Assembly (NCBI GenBank): GCA_017519685.1
Contig: JAFWRV010000340.1
Span: 1 to 5,169, forward strand
Direction of reading: 5' to 3'
Source of the DNA: Clostridia bacterium
Lineage (GTDB): Bacteria > Bacillota > Clostridia > Oscillospirales > Acutalibacteraceae
DNA length: 5,169 nt
Below are positions 1-4,388 of this stretch, in pieces; within the stretch, counting starts at the first letter, position 1, and each line of letters begins with the position of its first letter. The translations under genes were made by a program, and so were the position numbers. The notes beneath the pieces were generated by a model. It was not told the DNA's origin, did no database searches, and worked only from the letters and a program-made list of their open reading frames with translations.

Positions 1-565
1 CTCTTTCTGTGAGAAGCCGTTCCTGCCTGCGGATTGCGTTTCCGACAGCTGCCATAACCGGATTTTTTGTTTTTTCTTCCCTGTCGCCGAGACTCAGATA
101 AACGTTATGCGTCTTTATTTCGTTATTCTCCGAGAAGTTAATCCAGCCTTTATACCAGACGGAGGGCGACACCGCCGCGACGCCGTGAAAAATATCCGTT
201 TGATATGCCGCCCATAGCGAAAACAGCCCCGCGAGCGAGTATCCGCAGAGAAAATACCTGCGGTCCTTTGCGGGATATTCGTTTTCAAAGGCGGGAATAA
301 ACGTATCAAGTATATAACCGAGAGTTTCCCGCGCGCCGTCTCCGAAATCTTCGGCGCCGTAAACGGCTTCCGCCTTCCACGGGGTCAGTTCTTTATTCCA
401 TTCGTCTATGCGGATTTCGGCAATGCAGAAGACATCGCCGCCGCTGATTGCCGCGGCCTGCTCCGCTTCTGTTCCGGCAACGCCGGAGCCGTGCGCGTCA
501 ACGGGCTGAATGAAAAGATTGAGCGAATCCGGATTGCCGTAAAGTCTGATTTTTTTATCTGTCAT
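1..565 (-). CDS. Alpha/beta-hydrolase, putative esterase (3' end cut off by window)
   Basis: The first 188 residues are visible and the C-terminus lies beyond position 1. The start is the ATG at 565-563, preceded by GGAGAA about ten bases upstream. The protein resembles the putative esterase family (enterochelin-esterase and S-formylglutathione-hydrolase-like alpha/beta hydrolases). The nucleophile elbow is G108-Y-S110-L-A-G113, just after the strand RRYFLC, so Ser110 is the likely nucleophile. The later VSPSVWY (about 132-138) and YLSLGD (about 156-161) are typical of the family, and Asp161 is the probable catalytic acid. The catalytic His would lie outside the window. No signal peptide is seen, so a cytoplasmic enzyme acting on a soluble ester is expected; the substrate cannot be told. 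It follows the terminator of the upstream peptide array and has its own promoter, so it is probably a separate transcription unit and not part of the peptide pathway. Confidence 0.85.
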   Translation of the reverse strand, partial: MTDKKIRLYGNPDSLNLFIQPVDAHGSGVAGTEAEQAAAISGGDVFCIAEIRIDEWNKELTPWKAEAVYGAEDFGDGARETLGYILDTFIPAFENEYPAKDRRYFLCGYSLAGLFSLWAAYQTDIFHGVAAVSPSVWYKGWINFSENNEIKTHNVYLSLGDREEKTKNPVMAAVGNAIRRQERLLTER

Positions 566-598
566 ACCGGTAATGTTCTCCGTTAAATTTACATATTG

Positions 599-626
599 AT
601 TATACAGGAAAAATGTGAAAAAACAA
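599..626 (-). promoter_or_regulatory. Sigma-70-type promoter of the esterase gene
   Basis: On the minus strand there is a perfect -10 TATAAT (604-599), preceded directly by TG, and a -35-like TTGTTT (626-621) with a 16-base spacer. Transcription would begin near 590, about 25 bases before the esterase ATG at 565. It lies just downstream of the terminator at 638-668, which fits a new transcription unit. The -35 matches the consensus only partly. Read from sequence; not tested. Confidence 0.7.
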
Positions 627-637
627 GAAACGAATTC

Positions 638-668
638 AAAAAAATCGCGGAGGCTGTCTGCCTCCGCG
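638..668 (-). terminator. Intrinsic (rho-independent) terminator closing the peptide array
   Basis: A perfect 9-bp GC-rich stem, CGCGGAGGC pairing with GCCTCCGCG (660-668 with 646-654), encloses a 5-base loop. On the minus strand it is followed by A and then seven T (644-638). It starts about nine bases after the stop codon of the last small peptide gene (677). The plus strand has no T-run after the stem, so it should act only on minus-strand transcription. It marks the 3' end of the unit carrying the radical SAM gene and five peptide genes. Confidence 0.93.
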
Positions 669-676
669 GGATAGTT

Positions 677-838
677 TTATTTATAACTTGTTCTTTTGAC
701 ATTCAGCTTCTGAATTCTCTTGCTGTTGGGGCAGCCGTAGTGAAATTCTATGGGGAAAAAAATATTAATAATCTTATCCTTGCATGTATAATAATGGACG
801 ATAAAAGAGTGGAAAATATCTGAAAAGAAACTCAACAT
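677..838 (-). CDS. Candidate RiPP precursor peptide, fifth copy (53 aa)
   Basis: This is the last of five tandem small genes sharing a C-terminal tail; the tail here is HYGCPNSKRIQKLNVKR (33-49) then T-S-Y52-K. The ATG at 838-836 is chosen over the TTG directly after it because GAGGT then sits seven bases upstream, exactly as in the preceding copy. The N-terminal 32 residues are aromatic and hydrophobic (MLSFFSDIFHSF) with a second cysteine, Cys19, 17 residues before the invariant Cys36. Copy 4 has a cysteine at the same spacing. The stop is TAA, and the terminator follows within about nine bases. Only 10 nt separate it from copy 4, whose TGA overlaps this gene's ribosome binding site, so translation is probably coupled. 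The intact frame and matching tail make a pseudogene unlikely. That it is a substrate of the upstream radical SAM enzyme is inferred from position and repetition. No known family recognised. Confidence 0.82.
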   Translation of the reverse strand: MLSFFSDIFHSFIVHYYTCKDKIINIFFPIEFHYGCPNSKRIQKLNVKRTSYK

Positions 839-848
839 AATATTCACC

Positions 849-1007
849 TCAATTGTAGTTTTGTCTTTTAAGATTCAGCTTTTCGATTCTCTTGCTGTTG
901 GGGCAACCGTAGTGTAACTCCATGTCGCTGAAGATCTCAAAAAACCTCTTTTCACATGAATAAAAAAGGTCGGCAAAAAAGTTAAAAATATTTGAAATAA
1001 AACTCAT
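849..1007 (-). CDS. Candidate RiPP precursor peptide, fourth copy (52 aa)
   Basis: An intact 52-codon frame runs from ATG at 1007-1005 to TGA at 851-849. The start has GAGGT seven bases upstream, overlapping the stop codon of copy 3. The C-terminal 24 residues (29-52), which contain HYGCPNSKRIEKLNLKR, are identical to the end of copy 3, showing recent duplication. The N-terminal half (MSFISNIFNFFADLFYS) is hydrophobic, followed by Cys18 and a mixed-charge stretch, then an acidic SDMEL just before the conserved tail. Cys18 lies 17 residues before the invariant Cys35, as in copy 5. Unlike copies 1-3 it lacks the SWF helix signature and the long Pro/Glu-rich linker, so copies 4 and 5 form a shorter two-cysteine subtype. 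Its role as a peptide substrate is inferred from the neighbouring radical SAM gene; the family is not recognised. Confidence 0.85.
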   Translation of the reverse strand: MSFISNIFNFFADLFYSCEKRFFEIFSDMELHYGCPNSKRIEKLNLKRQNYN

Positions 1008-1017
1008 AAAACTTACC

Positions 1018-1224
1018 TCAATTGTAGTTTTGTCTTTTAAGATTCAGTTTTTCGATTCTCTTGCTGTTTGGACAGCCGTAGTGCAATTCCATAAAAAGTT
1101 CGTCCGGGACAAGTTCTTCACCCGGTTCGCTCGGAGTGGCGGCTTTCCCCGGCTTTTTAAACAGGCCGATAAACCATGAGAAAATATTTCCGAAAAAGCC
1201 CAGAAGCGAATAAAAATAACTCAT
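1018..1224 (-). CDS. Candidate RiPP precursor peptide, third copy (68 aa)
   Basis: The ATG at 1224-1222 has AGGAGG upstream, lying inside the end of copy 2 with a gap of only 3 nt between the genes. Residues 1-25 form a hydrophobic helix-like segment (MSYFYSLLGFFGNIFSWF, then IGLFKKP) that closely matches copy 2. A Pro/Glu-rich linker follows at 26-47. The conserved tail begins at His48 with Y-G-C51-P-N-S-K and ends R-Q-N-Y67-N, identical to copy 4 over the last 24 residues. The gene is therefore a mosaic: a copy-2-like front with a copy-4-like back. It has one cysteine. It is probably co-transcribed and translationally coupled with its neighbours and modified by the radical SAM protein encoded upstream (inference). 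The hydrophobic N-terminus could act as a membrane-seeking helix or a leader; it lacks a clear signal-peptidase site. Confidence 0.88.
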   Translation of the reverse strand: MSYFYSLLGFFGNIFSWFIGLFKKPGKAATPSEPGEELVPDELFMELHYGCPNSKRIEKLNLKRQNYN

Positions 1225-1227
1225 AAC

Positions 1228-1428
1228 TCAATCCTCCTGAAAACCGTACAGTTTTCTTTTGACATTCAGCTTCTGAATTCTCTTGCTGTTGGGACAGCCG
1301 TAATGCATTAAGGGATATTCTTCAGGTTCGGTCTCGCTCGGAGTCGGTGTCACCGGCTTTTCAAACAGTCCGATAAACCATGAGAGAATACTTTCCAAAA
1401 GTCCCAGAATCGTATAAAAATAACTCAC
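1228..1428 (-). CDS. Candidate RiPP precursor peptide, second copy (66 aa)
   Basis: The start is GTG at 1428-1426; GGGGGA upstream and alignment of the MSYFY start with copy 3 support it, and the next methionine is Met41. The gap to copy 1 is 3 nt. Domains seen: a hydrophobic helix-like stretch, residues 1-25 (MSYFYTILGLLESILSWF, then IGLFEKP); a Pro/Thr/Glu linker at 26-41; and the conserved tail His42-Y-G-C45-P-N-S-K, continuing RIQKLNVKR to residue 58, then K-L-Y61. A short GFQED extension follows, resembling the YFQGE end of copy 1. There is one cysteine. The tail is of the IQKLNV subtype (copies 1, 2 and 5), whereas copies 3 and 4 have IEKLNL. Function as a substrate of the adjacent maturase is inferred from context; no known peptide family recognised. 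Confidence 0.88.
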   Translation of the reverse strand: MSYFYTILGLLESILSWFIGLFEKPVTPTPSETEPEEYPLMHYGCPNSKRIQKLNVKRKLYGFQED

Positions 1429-1431
1429 AAA

Positions 1432-1614
1432 TCATTCCCCCTGAAAATAGTATTGTTTTCTTCTGACATTTAACTTCTGAATTTTCTTGCTGTTGGGACA
1501 GCCGTAGTGATCGACAATGTCCCATACGCCGGGGTCATCGTCCTTGCCGAATAAATCTCTGAACCACGAGCGTACCCTTGAGAAAAACCCGAAAACCGGT
1601 CTGAGAAATCTCAT
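1432..1614 (-). CDS. Candidate RiPP precursor peptide, first copy (60 aa)
   Basis: This is the first peptide gene after the radical SAM gene, with only 3 nt between that gene's TAA (1618-1620) and this ATG (1614-1612). Its ribosome binding site, AAGGGGGA, lies inside the last codons of the enzyme gene, implying coupled translation. Residues 2-24 (MRFLRPVFGFFSRVRSWF, then RDLFGK) form a cationic amphipathic helix with arginines at 2, 5, 13, 15 and 19. An acidic linker (DDDPGVWDIVD) follows, then the tail His36-Y-G-C39-P-N-S-K, KIQKLNVRR and Tyr55, ending YFQGE. G9, S16-W17-F18 and L21-F22 align with copies 2 and 3. It is the most divergent of the long copies in the front half, while the tail is nearly unchanged. 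Role as modified-peptide precursor is inferred. Confidence 0.87.
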   Translation of the reverse strand: MRFLRPVFGFFSRVRSWFRDLFGKDDDPGVWDIVDHYGCPNSKKIQKLNVRRKQYYFQGE

Positions 1615-1617
1615 AAA

Positions 1618-3216
1618 TTATTCCCCCTTAGGTATAATGAGTCTCGCCTGTTTTATATCTTTTCCGCAATAAGCGCCGATAACATTCAGAGAAGGATTGA
1701 TGAGAATACCGATGTATTCACCCTGCGCTTTTATCATCATACGGTGGAATGATTCGTCACCGGTGCTGTATTGCAGTTCCTCCTGAATCGGATGGCTGTG
1801 AATGTAGCCGAAAAATCTCATCGGCTTTTTATTGTCGGGTTCACTGCCGCAGACGGTTCTGTCTGAGCTTCCGTAATAATTATTATTTATTATTTTCAGT
1901 TCTTTGTCAATATATTTTTTTATTTTAGGAGTATAAATCGCCATATCTTCGGAGCGGAGCTTATCGTCGCAGGGTATCACATACCTGATGACAAAGTTGT
2001 TTTCAATCTTAAAACCGATAAGCGCCATCTGCTGCTCATACATTGACAGCGGATGCTTTTTGCCCGGATGAAAATACGCTGAAATCAATTCATACGCTTC
2101 GGGCTCGATGATTATCTCGGGAGCGTTTTCATCGTCACCCGATATTTCGCAGAATTCCGTGTCGGGAAAGCGCTCAAACAGCGACTTTTTGTAATCCTCA
2201 AACTTCTGCTTCGCTATCATATCCCTGTAACAGAAAAGCGGGGTATCGGTATTGAAATCCATTGTATGGAGCGAATCGCCCTTGCAGTCGTCTTTATATT
2301 CGCAGTCTTTGCATTTGGCGGGCAGAGGTCTGTTTCTGAAAAACTTGAATCCGTTTTTCCAGACTTCGCTGAAACTGTCCTTAAGAATATTGCCCTGAAT
2401 GAATTCGGGGCGCTTCGGAACGTTTGAGCAGACGTAGATATCGCCGTTGTTGAGAATGCTCGCGCCGTAAATTCCGGAAAAGCAGAAGAAACGCCTGTGA
2501 TTGACCATATCGCCGAGATAGTGCGGACAGCTCCAGACTATTCTCGTGCGGCCTTTGCCGGAATTGAATTTGTTGACAAGAGAAGTGAAATAGAGGAGCT
2601 CCTCCCTGTTAAGAAGGAGATTCTGATTGTCGAGCGCCCTGCCTATCGGGTCGATATTGCTGACGCGGATTGAATCCAGCCCGATTTTATCGAGAATGGC
2701 GTAGAGTTCCTCAAACTCATAGACATTTCTCTTGTTCGCCACAAAGGTGACCTGGAGATGGTCAACGAAGTTTTCTTCGCGTATTCTTTTGAGCGCGTTG
2801 ATGATTTTATCAAAACTTCCGGGGAGATGGCGCAGGGATTCGTGGGTTTCACGCAGGCCGTCAAGACTTATCGTGATGGTTTTCATCCCGCTTTTTTTCA
2901 TATCCTCAATTACCTTGTCGGTTATCAGGGAGCCGTTTGTCACCATTCCCCAGTCAAAGCCGAGGGCGACGGCGCGCGTCATAATATCAAACAGGTCTTT
3001 TCTCATAAGCGGTTCGCCGCCGCTTATGTTAATCATCACGTCTGTGCCGATATTCTCCTTGATATCGGTAAGAGCGTTGATGATATCGTCACCCGAAAGA
3101 AGTTCTTCGCAGTGAATGTCGCATCTGCTGCCGCACTGGTCGCAGGCGGCATTGCATTTTTTGGTTACTTCAATAAGCAGTGAACAAAGGGGATATTTTT
3201 CTTTTTCCTTTTTCAA
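1618..3216 (-). CDS. Radical SAM/SPASM enzyme fused to a C-terminal JAB (JAMM) metallopeptidase; candidate RiPP maturase
   Basis: 532 residues. The start is TTG at 3216-3214, fixed by AAGGAGG eight bases upstream. The radical SAM domain opens at once: CNAACDQC (C21, C25, C28) binds the catalytic 4Fe-4S cluster, GGEP (66-69) contacts SAM, and ISLDG is at 116-120. A SPASM domain follows with C245-x12-G258-x4-C263, then C302-x2-C305-x5-C311 and C329. The Cys expected three residues after C311 is Ser315, so one auxiliary-cluster ligand is replaced or absent. From about residue 365 a JAB/MPN domain begins, with E394-x6-G401 and H473-S-H475-P then S484-x2-D487. These are all the JAMM zinc residues, although the His-to-Ser spacer is one residue longer than the common seven. 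SPASM enzymes typically modify peptides, and JAMM enzymes hydrolyse peptide or isopeptide bonds. With five peptide genes directly downstream, a modify-and-cleave maturase is the likely role (inference). No N-terminal leader-binding (RRE) domain is seen. Cytoplasmic. Confidence 0.9.
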   Translation of the reverse strand: MKKEKEKYPLCSLLIEVTKKCNAACDQCGSRCDIHCEELLSGDDIINALTDIKENIGTDVMINISGGEPLMRKDLFDIMTRAVALGFDWGMVTNGSLITDKVIEDMKKSGMKTITISLDGLRETHESLRHLPGSFDKIINALKRIREENFVDHLQVTFVANKRNVYEFEELYAILDKIGLDSIRVSNIDPIGRALDNQNLLLNREELLYFTSLVNKFNSGKGRTRIVWSCPHYLGDMVNHRRFFCFSGIYGASILNNGDIYVCSNVPKRPEFIQGNILKDSFSEVWKNGFKFFRNRPLPAKCKDCEYKDDCKGDSLHTMDFNTDTPLFCYRDMIAKQKFEDYKKSLFERFPDTEFCEISGDDENAPEIIIEPEAYELISAYFHPGKKHPLSMYEQQMALIGFKIENNFVIRYVIPCDDKLRSEDMAIYTPKIKKYIDKELKIINNNYYGSSDRTVCGSEPDNKKPMRFFGYIHSHPIQEELQYSTGDESFHRMMIKAQGEYIGILINPSLNVIGAYCGKDIKQARLIIPKGE

Positions 3217-3224
3217 AAAGAATC

Positions 3225-3231
3225 CCTCCTT
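3225..3231 (-). promoter_or_regulatory. Ribosome binding site fixing a TTG start
   Basis: AAGGAGG on the minus strand sits eight bases before the TTG at 3216. No in-frame ATG occurs near it, and the radical SAM cysteines begin only 20 codons later, so the next in-frame ATG (codon 61) would delete them. The site therefore decides the start. Confidence 0.85.
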
Positions 3232-3235
3232 TTTA

Positions 3236-3260
3236 ATATCGTATATATCGTATCCGGATA
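3236..3260 (-). repeat. Tandem 9-bp repeat next to a 10-bp palindrome in the intergenic gap
   Basis: Two adjacent copies of ATATCGTAT (3236-3244 and 3245-3253) run into the perfect palindrome TATCCGGATA (3251-3260). They fill most of the 45-nt gap between the DUF5131 gene and the radical SAM gene, just upstream of its ribosome binding site. This could be an operator or a weak internal promoter; the AT-rich ATACGATAT could hold a -10, but I see no good -35 at the right distance. It could also be chance in a short AT-rich gap. Confidence 0.35.
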
Positions 3261-3261
3261 A

Positions 3262-4371
3262 TCAGCGGTTCATTTCTTTTTTTATCCAATCCGTAATCAC
3301 ACCGGTGATATATTTCTGTTCGTCTTCGGTAAGCTTCTTTCCCGACGGAATGTGATGCCATTTTTCAAGGCATCCCCTGCAGCAGCATCCCGTAGCGTGC
3401 TGGGCGATAAAAACCGGATGCCCGCGCATCGGAGTCTGCTTGCCGTCATTTTCGGGATTTTCGGGAGCGAGGCGCTGAGCCACAAAGTCCGCGGCGTGCT
3501 TTTCAATTGTTTCCGGACCTTTTTCCGTCACATATTCCTTATCGCTCTGTGAAAGACGGAAACGGCTGCGGAAATCCGATTTCGCGAGTGAAGCGAAGAG
3601 CGCTTCTCTTTCGGGCAGAGTATAACTTATCGCGTCGGCGCAATTCGTTCCGGGATAATAACTGTATCCGGATTTCCTTGCCTGCTGCATCTGAAAACGG
3701 CGCTCAATATGATAGGTTTTGCCGTCCTTTATGAAATTTGCTCCGGTCTGCTTGAATGTAAACGGCACTCCGTTTCTGACACATTCAAGACGGAGCTCGC
3801 GCATCCATCTGAAATCAAACGGGCGCGCCCGCGGACCCGATTCGCCTCCGCAGGTGACGTGCTCGATAAGACCTGTCCGGAGATATTTTTCAATGTTTAT
3901 TTCACCGAGCATCGGCTCGGATATGATTTCACGGTGTTTTACCGGAGCGTTCAGAAGAACGGGCAGACGGTAATCCGCGGTCTGAGCGTTTTCGCAGGTG
4001 CTGCAGATTGTGACGTTATCATAACCGTCACCCCAGTCATCGGGAACGCATTTTTCAAAACGGTCGATTCTTTTTGTTATGATATGAAAATCAAGGTCGC
4101 TGCGGATTTTCATTATTCTCCAGCATTCATCGCGCCATTCATCCGCTTCCTCAAGAAAAAAATCCGAGGTCATGCAGGTATAGACAGCGCCGCTTCCCGC
4201 CCCGATTTTGAAATTGCCTTGTCTGTCTTTCTTTAAGGGCAGATTGTAATCGGCGGTTTTTGAGATGACTCCGGCGTCCTTTCCAACGCTTTCATCCCGT
4301 CTGTAAACATAGCAGTTAAGACAACCGGGGCTGAGTTTACGGCAGCCGTGCCACGGATTCCAGATTGGCAT
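3262..4371 (-). CDS. DUF5131 (phage Gp37/Gp68-like) protein fused to a DUF4186-like C-terminal domain
   Basis: 369 residues. The start is ATG at 4371-4369, with AAGGAG eight bases upstream. Residues 1 to about 235 match the DUF5131/Gp37-Gp68 pattern: WNPWHGC at the N-terminus, three cysteines C10-x6-C17-x2-C20, FHIITKR (about 95-101), and CGGESGPRARPFDFRWMR followed by GVPFTFKQTG (to about 210). The cysteine triad and fold suggest kinship with radical SAM proteins; the reaction is unknown. Residues from about 262 to 369 look like DUF4186: FRSRF, NDGKQTPMRGHPVFIAQHAT, a cysteine cluster C329-C330-C331-x2-C334, LEKWH, and an ending near WIKKEM. The conserved cysteines suggest a metal site. The gene sits 17 nt after the membrane-protein gene and 45 nt before the radical SAM maturase, so co-transcription is plausible. 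Whether it takes part in peptide maturation or is an unrelated neighbour (this family is common on phages and mobile DNA) cannot be decided here. Confidence 0.85.
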   Translation of the reverse strand: MPIWNPWHGCRKLSPGCLNCYVYRRDESVGKDAGVISKTADYNLPLKKDRQGNFKIGAGSGAVYTCMTSDFFLEEADEWRDECWRIMKIRSDLDFHIITKRIDRFEKCVPDDWGDGYDNVTICSTCENAQTADYRLPVLLNAPVKHREIISEPMLGEINIEKYLRTGLIEHVTCGGESGPRARPFDFRWMRELRLECVRNGVPFTFKQTGANFIKDGKTYHIERRFQMQQARKSGYSYYPGTNCADAISYTLPEREALFASLAKSDFRSRFRLSQSDKEYVTEKGPETIEKHAADFVAQRLAPENPENDGKQTPMRGHPVFIAQHATGCCCRGCLEKWHHIPSGKKLTEDEQKYITGVITDWIKKEMNR

Positions 4372-4379
4372 GATATCCG

Positions 4380-4385
4380 CTCCTT
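4380..4385 (-). promoter_or_regulatory. Ribosome binding site of the DUF5131-DUF4186 gene
   Basis: AAGGAG on the minus strand, eight bases before the ATG at 4371, lies in the 17-nt gap after the upstream stop codon. It confirms this ATG as the start, so the conserved WNPWHGC lies at the very N-terminus, as is usual for the family. Confidence 0.85.
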
Positions 4386-4388
4386 ATA

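Noticed and set aside
596..823. Plus-strand open frame over the last peptide gene
   Set aside because: It lies opposite the terminator and copy 5, begins in the esterase promoter region, and has no ribosome binding site or recognisable protein features.
677..1007. Decayed remnants of precursor genes
   Set aside because: Both frames are intact from a well-placed start to stop, with the full conserved tail and no frameshift or internal stop.
677..1500. Regularly recurring near-identical DNA blocks that look like a CRISPR-style or non-coding repeat array
   Set aside because: The repeats are the 3' ends of five in-frame genes; spacing is uneven (about 170-235 bp), differences are mostly conservative at the protein level, and each unit has its own ribosome binding site, start and stop.
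677..1614. Type I toxin-antitoxin peptides, suggested by the hydrophobic N-termini
   Set aside because: The long, charged, near-invariant tail and coupling to a radical SAM gene do not fit, and no antisense RNA promoter was seen.
2732..3183. Plus-strand open frames opposite the radical SAM domain
   Set aside because: They overlap the best-supported coding region of the window on the other strand and show no domain of their own.
677..3216. A ubiquitin-like conjugation system, suggested by the JAMM domain
   Set aside because: No E1- or E2-like protein is present, and the small proteins do not end in Gly-Gly or look like a beta-grasp fold.
3709..4236. A 175-codon plus-strand open frame opposite the DUF5131 gene
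   Set aside because: The minus-strand frame has clear family motifs and a good ribosome binding site; this one is its antisense shadow.
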